A stretch of DNA of 10,277 nt from an uncultured Pedobacter sp. (GTDB taxonomy: Bacteria > Bacteroidota > Bacteroidia > Sphingobacteriales > Sphingobacteriaceae): assembly GCF_946479715.1 (NCBI RefSeq), contig NZ_CAMLHF010000198.1, forward strand, positions 1 through 10,277. Direction: 5' to 3'. The position numbers and the translations under genes are program-made. This document shows positions 1-7,924 of the stretch, in pieces. Within the stretch, counting starts at the first letter, position 1. Each line of letters opens with the position of its first letter. The notes beneath the pieces are model-generated. The model did not search any database. It worked only from the letters and a program-made list of their open reading frames with translations, and was not told the DNA's origin.

Positions 1-1945
1 CTGGAATGGTACAAATCTGGAAATTCCAACACCATTTCCTATGGTAAAGGAGAAAATTCATAAGGTTACACCTCACGATTACCGCCACTATTTCAATTAC
101 TGTACATTCAATTATACCGCCTCATGGTGGGATTGGGAACGGTGGCAATGGGAAATTGATTTTATGGCATTGAATGGTATCATTATGCCACTTGCTATGA
201 CTGGTCAGAATGCATTATGGGACCGGGTTTACAGAAGTTTCGGTTTTGATGATGCAGATATGGATGCATTTTTTACAGGACCCGCATATTTCATGTGGTT
301 CTGGGCAGGCAATATTGATGGGTTAAATGGCCCATTGCCAAAAAGCTGGATGAAAAGCCACGAGGAACTGCAGAAAAAGATTTTGCTGCGCGAAAGGGAA
401 CTTGGGATGAAACCGATCCTTCCTGCTTTTAGTGGGCATGTGCCTCCAACATTCAAAAAAAGATTTCCAAATGCTAAAGTCGACAAGGTGAACTGGGAAG
501 GCCGTTTTGCAGATGCTTATGTACTGGATCCGGATGACCCTATGTTTCAACAGATCGCCGACAGGTTCATGCAGGAACAGCAAAAGACCTTTGGATTGGA
601 AAATCATTTATATGGAGCCGATACCTTTAATGAGATGGATCTTCCACATCAGGATGATGCATATGTACGTAAAATTGGTAAAGCAGTATATGATGGCATG
701 GCTAAAACTGACCCCAAAGCAGTATGGGTAATGCAGGGATGGTTGTTCTGGGACCGAAGGGATTTCTGGAAGCCTGAGCGCATCAACAATTACCTGAGTG
801 GTGTACCGGACGATAAACTGATCATTCTGGATCTTTTTGCTGATGAACAACCCATATGGACTAAAACCAAATCATTTTTCGGAAAACCATGGATCTGGTG
901 TATGCTTCACAATTTTGGCGGCAGAAATCCGCTGTTCGGCAACCTCGACTATATAGCCAAAGAACCGGCAGAAATGGTTCATGATCCTAATAAAGGCAAC
1001 CTGTCCGGTATCGGCTTGGTACCTGAAGGGATAGAACAAAATCCTGTTGTTTATTCGTTGATGCTGAATCATGTATGGAGTGATCAGCCTGTAAATGTAA
1101 ACGAATGGTTAAAAGGTTATGCCCACAGTCGTTACGGAAAAAGAAACCAGTATACAGAGAAAGCCTGGGGTATTTTGCATAAAACTGTCTATGCTAAAGA
1201 AGGCAGCTATGAAACCATTGTAGTGGCAAGACCCACCTTTGAAAAGGATAATGAATGGGCTTCCACAGATTTGCCTTATGATCCCGAAGCATTAATCCCC
1301 GCATGGGAAAATATGCTTGCAGCAGCCAGTCAGTTTAAGAACAATGATTGCTATCAGTTTGATTTGGTAAGTGTTGGAACGCAGGTGCTTGCCAATTATG
1401 CATCAGTTGTTCAGCAGAAGTTTGCCAGAGATTATAAACAAAAAAACAGCAATGGCTTTAAAGAGCACAGTTCAGCGTTCATGCAGTTGATTGCCGATAT
1501 GGATCAGCTGATGGGTACCCGAAAAGAATTGCTGCTAGGTAAATGGCTTAATGATGCAAAAAAATGGGGCACCAATACGGCTGAATCCCGTTTGTACGAA
1601 AAAAATGCAAGAGACCTCATCACGCTATGGGGCGGAAAAGACGCTGTACTGCATGAGTATGCAAACAAGCAATGGTCGGGTCTGTTTAATGGCTTTTACG
1701 GAAAAAGATGGCAAATGTTTATCACAGAAGCCAGTGATGCGCTAAAAGCAAAAAAGACATTTGACCAGAAGGTATTTACTGAGAAAGTAAAAACCTGGGA
1801 ATGGAATTGGGTAAATGGAACAGAATCATATCCAGACCAGCCCTCTGGAGATGCTACAGAAATATCAAAAAAGATGTATGCCAGATATGGCAAGCAAATC
1901 ATTGCTGCTTACAAGGAACTTAAATTAACGAACAATAAAAAATAA
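1..1945 (+). CDS. GH89 alpha-N-acetylglucosaminidase (NAGLU family), 5' partial
   Basis: Exo-enzyme that removes terminal alpha-linked N-acetylglucosamine. The reading frame is open to the left edge (first whole codon at position 2, reading WNGTNLEIPTPFP before the ATG at 41), so the ATG at 41 is internal and the real start and any signal peptide lie upstream. About 647 residues are visible; the small N-terminal NAGLU domain is mostly missing. Counting from the ATG at 41, the TIM-barrel block with WWDWERW and MALNGI is at 29-47, and FSGHVP and YGADTFNEM follow. E198 (FNEM) and E329 (VPEGIEQN) match the two catalytic glutamates of human NAGLU (E316, E446). CMLHNFGG at 287-294 is also conserved. 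The helical C-terminal domain covers about 340-630 and includes YANKQWSGL. Likely substrates are alpha-GlcNAc-capped glycans (mucin or heparan-type); which one cannot be told. It is followed after 14 nt by murQ, apparently in one transcript. Confidence 0.95.
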   Translation, partial: WNGTNLEIPTPFPMVKEKIHKVTPHDYRHYFNYCTFNYTASWWDWERWQWEIDFMALNGIIMPLAMTGQNALWDRVYRSFGFDDADMDAFFTGPAYFMWFWAGNIDGLNGPLPKSWMKSHEELQKKILLRERELGMKPILPAFSGHVPPTFKKRFPNAKVDKVNWEGRFADAYVLDPDDPMFQQIADRFMQEQQKTFGLENHLYGADTFNEMDLPHQDDAYVRKIGKAVYDGMAKTDPKAVWVMQGWLFWDRRDFWKPERINNYLSGVPDDKLIILDLFADEQPIWTKTKSFFGKPWIWCMLHNFGGRNPLFGNLDYIAKEPAEMVHDPNKGNLSGIGLVPEGIEQNPVVYSLMLNHVWSDQPVNVNEWLKGYAHSRYGKRNQYTEKAWGILHKTVYAKEGSYETIVVARPTFEKDNEWASTDLPYDPEALIPAWENMLAAASQFKNNDCYQFDLVSVGTQVLANYASVVQQKFARDYKQKNSNGFKEHSSAFMQLIADMDQLMGTRKELLLGKWLNDAKKWGTNTAESRLYEKNARDLITLWGGKDAVLHEYANKQWSGLFNGFYGKRWQMFITEASDALKAKKTFDQKVFTEKVKTWEWNWVNGTESYPDQPSGDATEISKKMYARYGKQIIAAYKELKLTNNKK

Positions 1946-1959
1946 ATTACAAATAACAT

Positions 1960-2778
1960 ATGATACCTATTACAGAACAATCATCCCTTTACGATAATCT
2001 GGAAACTAAATCAGTTCAGGAACTGACCAGCGCGATTAATCAGGAAGACCATAAAGTGGCAAAAGCAATTCAGGAGGTTTTACCTCAGGTAAACAACCTT
2101 ATCACCGCTATAGTCAGTAAATTAAAGCATGGAGGCCGAATGTTTTACATTGGGGCCGGTAGCGGGGGCAGACTTTCTGTACTCGATGTCATCGAACTTC
2201 CTACTACCTACGGCTTGCCAAAAGGAATTTATAACGCAGTATTGGCCGGAGGCGAAGACCGGCTCATCGATGCACTTGAAGAAATGGAAGATGACCTGCA
2301 CGAAGCATGGGGCAGGCTCAGTGCAGCAAATATTTCAGAAAAAGACATTGTTGTGGGCATTTCTGCAAGCGGGAGTACACCCTTTGTAGTTGAGGGATTA
2401 AAACAATGTCGTGCACACGGCATTGCAACCGGCTGCATTGTCAGCAATCCGGACTCTGTTATTGCCTCACATGCCGATTATCCGGTAGAAGTACTCACCG
2501 GTCCTGAATTTATTACAGGAAGTACCCGGATGAAGTGTGGCACTGCCCAGAAGATGCTGCTGGACATGATTTCTACCACGGTAATGATTCAATTGGGAAG
2601 GATCGAAGGTAATAACATGATCAATGTAAAGCTCATTAATGATAAGATCATGGATCGCGGGGTAAAAATGCTGATGAAAAAAGCCGAAATTGACAACTAT
2701 GATGAGGCCAAGTCATTTCTTTTACAATACGGAACTGTAAAAAATGCGATTGAAAAGCTGGTTAAAAATCACGACTGA
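1960..2778 (+). CDS. murQ: N-acetylmuramic acid 6-phosphate etherase MurQ
   Basis: Cytoplasmic lyase-type etherase that converts MurNAc-6-phosphate to GlcNAc-6-phosphate and D-lactate in cell-wall sugar salvage. The 272-residue protein is a single SIS (sugar isomerase) domain. The phosphosugar-binding stretch is YIGAGSGGRLSVLD at 63-76, followed by E79 in IELPTTYG, which matches catalytic E83 of the E. coli enzyme. E110 in EEMEDD matches E114. A second SIS phosphate loop, GISASGSTPFV, is at 133-143. GPEFITGSTRMKCGTAQK at 181-198 is the MurQ/GCKR family signature. The protein is about 25 residues shorter than E. coli MurQ, with a reduced C-terminal helical part, which I believe is usual for Bacteroidota versions. 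The ATG at 1960 follows an A-rich, SD-less leader, normal for this phylum. Its neighbours, a sugar transporter and a BadF-type kinase in the same operon, would supply its substrate, resembling the transporter-kinase-etherase (MurT-MurK-MurQ) set of Tannerella. Confidence 0.95.
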   Translation: MIPITEQSSLYDNLETKSVQELTSAINQEDHKVAKAIQEVLPQVNNLITAIVSKLKHGGRMFYIGAGSGGRLSVLDVIELPTTYGLPKGIYNAVLAGGEDRLIDALEEMEDDLHEAWGRLSAANISEKDIVVGISASGSTPFVVEGLKQCRAHGIATGCIVSNPDSVIASHADYPVEVLTGPEFITGSTRMKCGTAQKMLLDMISTTVMIQLGRIEGNNMINVKLINDKIMDRGVKMLMKKAEIDNYDEAKSFLLQYGTVKNAIEKLVKNHD

Positions 2779-2806
2779 TTATTTTAGAACTCTAAATATA
2801 AAAACA

Positions 2807-4651
2807 TTGAAATACATTTTTATTTGTTGTTTATGGATGCTCCTGGTCACCTCTGGTTATGCGCAGTCTAATGCATCCAAAGTGAATTTAATTCCAGCAC
2901 CTGCCAGCATGAACCTGAAAAGCGGAAATTTTATTTTGGATGGTAATACGGTAATTTATTATACAGATGCCGTATCTCAGAAAAGCGCAGTTCAGCTAAA
3001 GGAATTCCTCTATAAAAATTATGGAGCCAATTTGAAACTGTTGTCCGGAAGCGCCGGAAAATTAGCTGGCGGAATCTCTTTTGTTTCTTCTAAATCCAGG
3101 GAAAAAGAATCCTATTCATTAGCGATAAATAATTCAGGAATTGAAATTTCAGGTGATGACGCCGGAATGTTCTATGGCCTGCAAACATTATTTCAGTTAA
3201 TCAGCGCAAAAGACCAGAAACTTGAAGTCCCATGTTTGGAAATTACCGACAAACCTCGTTATGCTTACAGAGGGATAATGCAGGATGTGGGTTATCATAT
3301 CTATCCGGTTTCTTTCATTAAAAGCCAGATTGAAATGCTGGCCAAATACAAAATGAATGTATACCACTGGCACCTTACCGAAGATCATGGATGGCGTATT
3401 GAAATCAAGAAGTATCCGAAACTTACCTCGGTAGGCGCTTTTCGTGCCAGTACACAGATCAGTAATTATACAGATTCCCTTAATGGTAACGATCATCTGC
3501 CTTATGGTGGTTTTTATTCGCAGGAAGAGATCAAAGAGGTGGTTGCTTATGCAGCAGAAAGACATGTTACCGTTATTCCTGAAATTGAATTGCCGGGACA
3601 TTCTGTAGCAGCACTGGCAGCCTATCCTGAACTCGCCTGTGGAGATCATCCGGGGCCATTTAAGGTTGCAGAACGCTGGGGGATATTTGAAGATGTGTAT
3701 TGCGCAGGCAAAGAAAACACTTTTAAATTTTTGGAAAATGTACTTACCGAGGTTATGGCCTTATTCCCATCTCCTTATATCCATATCGGAGGAGATGAAT
3801 GCCCTAAGGATCGCTGGAAGGCGTGTAAATATTGTCAGAAAAGAATTAAAGACAATCATCTCAAAAATGAATTTGAACTGCAGAGTTATTTTGTAAAACG
3901 GATAGAGAAATTTGTCAACTCCAAAGGGAGGAAGATCATTGGCTGGGACGAAATTCTGGAAGGCGGCCTTGCGCCAAATGCAACGGTCATGAGCTGGCGT
4001 AATATTGATGAAGGTATTAAAGCTGCAAAACAGGGACACGATGTGGTAATGTCGCCACTTTCACATGTTTATTTTGATTTTATACAGGGCAAACGGGAAT
4101 TAGAACCATTGGCTATCGGCTGGGGCTATAATTCTTTGCCCCGTGTTTATGGCTATGATCCTACGCCTGCAGAACTTTCCGATAAGGAAAAGAAGCATAT
4201 TATTGGCGTTGAGGCAGCAATATGGACTGAACACATGGATACCTACCGCAAGGTTGAGTATATGCTTTATCCTCGTTTAATGGCATTGGCAGAGATCGCC
4301 TGGACCCCGCTTGCAAAGAAGGATTCGGTTAGCTTTTTTGAACAACGGCTGCCTAAGCATCTCGCAGCCCTGGATAAAACAGATAAAATATACCGGGTGC
4401 CCGGTCCCATAGGAGTTTCGGATACCACGCTGATTGGAGCTGATTTCAATCTTGAACTCAAGGTTCCGGTAGAAGGGGCCAGTATCTATTATAATTTTGA
4501 GGGGCAGGATGCCAGAGAAACTGATTTTATTTACGAAAAACCCATACGCATTATACTAAACAAGGGCGAAAGCAGAGCTTTAAAGTCTATTGTGATTACA
4601 CCATCAGGCAAACGAAGTGTAAATACTACGACCATTTTTAAAAACCCATAA
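2807..4651 (+). CDS. Secreted GH20 beta-N-acetylhexosaminidase
   Basis: Exo-enzyme that releases terminal beta-linked GlcNAc or GalNAc by substrate-assisted catalysis. With a TTG start at 2807 the protein has 614 residues and a compact signal peptide (MKYIFICCLWMLL..., cleavage near GYA/QS at 19/20). The frame is also open from an ATG at 2744 inside murQ, but that gives a 23-residue hydrophilic lead before the hydrophobic core and a 35-nt overlap; TTG preceded by an A-rich leader fits better. Domains: GH20b-like N-terminal domain about 25-145; catalytic barrel about 150-500 with YHWHLTEDHGWRIEIKKYPKL and PEIELPGHS; catalytic pair D330-E331 in HIGGDECPKDRW; GWDEILEGG and AAIWTEH later. A beta-sandwich C-terminal domain of the chitobiase/hexosaminidase type occupies about 535-612. 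It probably acts in the periplasm or at the cell surface, supplying sugar to the transporter downstream. Activity on chitin, glycoprotein or peptidoglycan fragments cannot be told apart. Confidence 0.93.
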   Translation: MKYIFICCLWMLLVTSGYAQSNASKVNLIPAPASMNLKSGNFILDGNTVIYYTDAVSQKSAVQLKEFLYKNYGANLKLLSGSAGKLAGGISFVSSKSREKESYSLAINNSGIEISGDDAGMFYGLQTLFQLISAKDQKLEVPCLEITDKPRYAYRGIMQDVGYHIYPVSFIKSQIEMLAKYKMNVYHWHLTEDHGWRIEIKKYPKLTSVGAFRASTQISNYTDSLNGNDHLPYGGFYSQEEIKEVVAYAAERHVTVIPEIELPGHSVAALAAYPELACGDHPGPFKVAERWGIFEDVYCAGKENTFKFLENVLTEVMALFPSPYIHIGGDECPKDRWKACKYCQKRIKDNHLKNEFELQSYFVKRIEKFVNSKGRKIIGWDEILEGGLAPNATVMSWRNIDEGIKAAKQGHDVVMSPLSHVYFDFIQGKRELEPLAIGWGYNSLPRVYGYDPTPAELSDKEKKHIIGVEAAIWTEHMDTYRKVEYMLYPRLMALAEIAWTPLAKKDSVSFFEQRLPKHLAALDKTDKIYRVPGPIGVSDTTLIGADFNLELKVPVEGASIYYNFEGQDARETDFIYEKPIRIILNKGESRALKSIVITPSGKRSVNTTTIFKNP

Positions 4652-4667
4652 CCATCATTTATTCCAT

Positions 4668-6608
4668 ATGTATATGAAAATTCTAAATAAAATCACTTGC
4701 CTGGTCATCTGCACAGTATGTTCCATTAGCTTTGCAGGGAATACCCAGACGCGCTATAAGTCTGGCTTTGCTAAAGCCAGCATTGAGCCATCAAAGTATC
4801 CATTCTCCCTGACTTTGGCTGGCTACGGCTATCCCAGAGATGGGCGTTTTAGCCTCGATTGGATTAAAAAAACAACGTTAGAGAATTGTACTGCATTTAC
4901 CGGAAATAACGATGTCTTATTTGCGGTAAGCAATGGTAGCCTGCTTATGGCAAAAGCGATCGAAAAACTGAATTGGGAAAGCATTGGAAAAAGTGAAGGA
5001 ATAATATCACTTGCTGCAGGAAAAAAAACACTTTATGCCGTAAATAATAGGGGAGAGATCATGAGCTCTGGTTTTTCGGGTACTTTAAAATGGAAAAAAA
5101 TAGCCGCCGTTGATGATGCAATAACCATTGCCATACTTAATGACATCCTTTATGTTGCAGATCGGAAAGGAGTAATCACCTTTTCAAGTTTAAACAACAA
5201 AATACCGGGCTGGACAACACTCACCAGCTTAAGCAATCTTATCAGTATGGTTGCTTATGAGGGGTCATTATATGGATTAACTGCAAACGATGATCTGATG
5301 AAACTGGATCTCAAACATAGAAATACAACGTGGACAAAAATTGCCAGGTATAATGGCGTCTCTTATGATGTACACCTAAAATCCATCGCAGTAGGTAACC
5401 ATACTTTATATGGTCTTACTAAAGATAATTCTATGTTTACCGGCAGGCACCTAACTACTGGTGATCTTTCTGTTACAGCGCTTGCCATATCATCAGGCAA
5501 GCAAACGGTAGTAGTGGTAGGTGCGGATCTGTGCGGGCTTGGATATGACTTTGTTACCTCAGTTAAGCAAGAGGTTAATAGAAAGTACCACCTCCCGGCG
5601 GAGGCAGTTATGGTAAATTCCTCACACACGCATTTCGGTCCTGTAGCCCAACATTGGCCAGCCTGGCCCGAATTTGTTCAACAGCCAGACAGTTTATATA
5701 TGAATGGAATATTGAAACCTGCTATTGTGAAAGCCATCGGAGCAGCAATCAAGGCCATGCAACCTGCCGATCTATACTTTGGCAGGGGAAAAACCGCTAT
5801 CGGAGCAAATAGAGCGCTTACCGGAGACAATGTGCCATACGATAATGATGTAGACGTATTGAGTGCAGTTACTAAAAAAGACCAGAAGAAAACGGTGCTG
5901 TTTTTAACAGGTTGTCATGCAGTTTTTAAAAATGAAGGCGCAGAAGGGTTCACCATTAGTCCTAATTTTCCCGGGGTGACCAGAAAGTTACTTACAGATA
6001 AAAATAACATCTCCAATGCCATATTTATTCAGGGGTGTGGGGGCGACATTAACCCTGTTGATGATAATCATCAAAGAACATCAGCAGCACTTGCCGCTGA
6101 TGTTACTGCTGTTTTAAACCAGCCATTGCAAAAAATACAAGGTCCTATCAGTTTCTATATGGATTCAGTCAATTTTCCGGTAAAAAAATGGACAGAGCAG
6201 GAAATGCTGGCATTCAGGAAAGAAAATGATAAGGGTAACGAAAATGTAGAAGAGGAAAAGAATGTACGATGGGCCGACCGCATGCTTAATCTCAATAAGG
6301 CTAATAAAATACCAGCCTCTATGCCGGTCTATATCCAAACGTTCAATGTCGGTAACTGGAAATTGGTTGGATTGTCCCGCGAGGTCGTAACAGATTACAG
6401 CATCGGTATTAAGAAACTCTGGCCAGGCAAACTGGTAAGTGTAGCGGGTTATTGTAACGATGTGTCTAGCTATCTGCCTACATCCAGACATATCAACGCG
6501 CATACTTACGAAGGTTTTGGTTCATTTTTCTGGTATGCCCAGCCGGCTATTTTTCCCGAATCAGTATATGAAACAGTGATTGATAAAGTAAAGCAAGAAA
6601 ACCGTTAG
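4668..6608 (+). CDS. Secreted neutral/alkaline ceramidase-like protein with inserted tectonin-like repeats
   Basis: The 646-residue exported protein belongs to the neutral/alkaline ceramidase N-terminal domain family, which contains zinc-dependent amide hydrolases. A signal peptide occupies about 1-23 (SFA/GN cleavage); a second ATG at 4674 gives a neater MKILNK start. The family fold begins at GFAKASIEPS (33-42) and LAGYGYPRDG, is interrupted by five W-anchored repeats (65-260), and resumes with VVVVGADLCGLGYDF (281-295). Further family motifs are MVNSSHTHFGP (315-325; H320 and H322 are metal-ligand candidates), TGCHAVF, FPGVTRKLL, QGCGGDINP (455-463), LSREV (E572, candidate ligand) and YCNDVSSYLPT (595-605). 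The family's GDVSPN motif reads GDINPV, so the serine reported as essential in true ceramidases is Asn. The C-terminal immunoglobulin-like domain of full ceramidases is absent. The true substrate is unknown; the operon suggests an amino-sugar-containing molecule, which is inference. It follows the GH20 gene by 16 nt. Confidence 0.8.
   Translation: MYMKILNKITCLVICTVCSISFAGNTQTRYKSGFAKASIEPSKYPFSLTLAGYGYPRDGRFSLDWIKKTTLENCTAFTGNNDVLFAVSNGSLLMAKAIEKLNWESIGKSEGIISLAAGKKTLYAVNNRGEIMSSGFSGTLKWKKIAAVDDAITIAILNDILYVADRKGVITFSSLNNKIPGWTTLTSLSNLISMVAYEGSLYGLTANDDLMKLDLKHRNTTWTKIARYNGVSYDVHLKSIAVGNHTLYGLTKDNSMFTGRHLTTGDLSVTALAISSGKQTVVVVGADLCGLGYDFVTSVKQEVNRKYHLPAEAVMVNSSHTHFGPVAQHWPAWPEFVQQPDSLYMNGILKPAIVKAIGAAIKAMQPADLYFGRGKTAIGANRALTGDNVPYDNDVDVLSAVTKKDQKKTVLFLTGCHAVFKNEGAEGFTISPNFPGVTRKLLTDKNNISNAIFIQGCGGDINPVDDNHQRTSAALAADVTAVLNQPLQKIQGPISFYMDSVNFPVKKWTEQEMLAFRKENDKGNENVEEEKNVRWADRMLNLNKANKIPASMPVYIQTFNVGNWKLVGLSREVVTDYSIGIKKLWPGKLVSVAGYCNDVSSYLPTSRHINAHTYEGFGSFFWYAQPAIFPESVYETVIDKVKQENR
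4860..5447 (+). repeat. Five tectonin-like protein repeats inserted in the ceramidase-like gene
   Basis: Residues 65-260 of the protein hold five degenerate repeats, each starting with Trp: W65, W103, W142, W182 and W222, spaced 38, 39, 40 and 40 residues apart. A typical unit is W-x-x-I/L, then a short strand with I/S-x-A, then TLYAV or SLYGL, then a polar turn and a hydrophobic residue. The last unit (SIAVGNHTLYGLTKDN) most resembles tectonin/TECPR repeats. Such repeats form beta-propellers, several of which bind glycans. The repeats are seen directly at protein level; the propeller fold and the sugar binding are inferred. No DNA-level repeat is evident. Confidence 0.7.
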
Positions 6609-6610
6609 AA

Positions 6611-7903
6611 ATGGCCATAATGACTAAAGAAATCCCTGTTATCAGGACAGAAAAGAGCCTGGTTAACCCGTTAATCATCATTGGCATATTGTTTTTTATT
6701 TTTGGTTTTGTTACCTGGTTAAGTGCCGTTCTTATCCCTTACCTGCAGATCGCTTGTGAACTGAATAATTTCCAGTCCTATCTGGTGGCTTTTGCCTTTT
6801 ACATTTCCTATTTTGTGATGGGTGTTCCATCCGGATGGCTTTTAAAAACTACTGGCTTTAAAAAAGGAATGTCGCTTGGCTTGCTGCTTGTCGCTGTAGG
6901 CTCACTACTTTTCATTCCGGCTGCTTTAAACCGACAATACACGATTTTCTTGCTTGGCCTTTTTGTGCAGGGTGCCGGACTCACGGTATTGCAAACTGCC
7001 TCAAATCCATATGTCACCATTCTTGGCCCCAGGGAAAGTGCTGCCAGAAGGATAAGTTTTATGGGCATATGTAATGGTATTGCAGGGGCCATAGCTCCGG
7101 TAATACTGGGTGCAGTGATTCTAAATGATGCAGACGCATTGAAAAGTAAACTAGGTTCTTTAAATGCAGCACAAAAGCTAATTGAATTAAATGACCTGGC
7201 CGGTAAAGTAATTATACCATATGCGATCATCACACTTGTACTAATTGTATTGTCGGCAGTTATCTACTTTTCTGCTTTACCCGAAATTGACGAGGAAGAG
7301 CTGGATGAAGGTACCACCGATCTGGAAAAAAGCACCAAAACATCTGTTTTTCAGTTTCCACACCTTATCATTGGAGTCTTGGTTCTGTTTGGGTATACAG
7401 GGGTAGAAGTAATTGCAGGAAACAGTATTATTGGCTATGGTGCTTATCAGGGTATTCCACTGGCTATGGCCAAATTTTTTACCTCTTTTACCCTAATCAG
7501 CATGCTTGCCGGATATCTTATAGGGATTTTATGCATTCCAAGGTATTTTAGTCAGGAAACAGCCCTTAAAACCTCCGCTGCTTTAGGTATTTTATTTACT
7601 GTGCTGGCTATTTTCAGTACCGGTTTAACTTCAGTAATCTTTGTGGCCCTTCTTGGGCTGGCAAATTCATTGATGTGGCCTTCTATATGGCCATTGGCAA
7701 TTGCAGGTCTGGGTAAATTTACCAAAACCGGGTCTTCACTGCTGGTGATGGCCATTTCAGGTGCCGCAGTGCTGCCACTTTTATACGGTTATCTGGCTGA
7801 TCATGTGAATGCCCAGCAGGCCTATTGGATGGTGATCCCTTGCTATCTGGGAGTGGCTTACTATGCAATAGCAGGTCACAAAGTCGGAAAAAAGAATAGC
7901 TGA
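6611..7903 (+). CDS. MFS sugar transporter, FucP/GluP/NagP branch
   Basis: Inner-membrane symporter of 430 residues with about 12 hydrophobic helices, from the fucose-glucose/galactose-GlcNAc branch of the major facilitator superfamily. The branch signature LQTASNPYVTILGP lies at 127-140, followed by ESAARRISFMGICNG at 142-156; the C-terminal half has NSLMWPSIWPLAIAGLGKFTK (352-372). Where E. coli FucP has LETAANP, with a proton-coupling glutamate, this protein has Gln128, as in glucose- and GlcNAc-type relatives. A strongly acidic stretch (EIDEEELDEG, 225-234) lies in the central cytoplasmic loop between the halves. The start codon is only 2 nt after the previous stop; a second ATG nine bases on (6620) is also possible. 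The context, with exo-hexosaminidases upstream and an amino-sugar kinase and MurQ in the operon, points to uptake of GlcNAc, MurNAc or both. Family assignment is firm; the substrate is inference. Confidence 0.9.
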   Translation: MAIMTKEIPVIRTEKSLVNPLIIIGILFFIFGFVTWLSAVLIPYLQIACELNNFQSYLVAFAFYISYFVMGVPSGWLLKTTGFKKGMSLGLLLVAVGSLLFIPAALNRQYTIFLLGLFVQGAGLTVLQTASNPYVTILGPRESAARRISFMGICNGIAGAIAPVILGAVILNDADALKSKLGSLNAAQKLIELNDLAGKVIIPYAIITLVLIVLSAVIYFSALPEIDEEELDEGTTDLEKSTKTSVFQFPHLIIGVLVLFGYTGVEVIAGNSIIGYGAYQGIPLAMAKFFTSFTLISMLAGYLIGILCIPRYFSQETALKTSAALGILFTVLAIFSTGLTSVIFVALLGLANSLMWPSIWPLAIAGLGKFTKTGSSLLVMAISGAAVLPLLYGYLADHVNAQQAYWMVIPCYLGVAYYAIAGHKVGKKNS

Positions 7904-7924
7904 TTTATTTTAAATAACAGACGT

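Noticed and set aside
41..43. ATG at 41 as the true start of the GH89 gene
   Set aside because: The frame is open to the left edge and the preceding codons read as plausible GH89 sequence, while the family's N-terminal domain and signal peptide would otherwise be missing.
3197..3649. Long open frame on the - strand (about 150 codons) inside the GH20 gene
   Set aside because: It lies wholly opposite the strongly conserved GH20 catalytic domain, its product has no recognisable motif, and it has no leader or neighbour support.
5021..5028. Run of eight A in the ceramidase-like gene as a possible frameshift site
   Set aside because: The main frame continues through it with regular W-anchored repeats on both sides, and no alternative frame gives a sensible product.
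6808..7233. Open frame on the - strand (about 141 codons) inside the transporter gene
   Set aside because: It is antisense to conserved membrane helices, and its product shows no recognisable domain; it is best explained as a by-product of the coding strand's composition.
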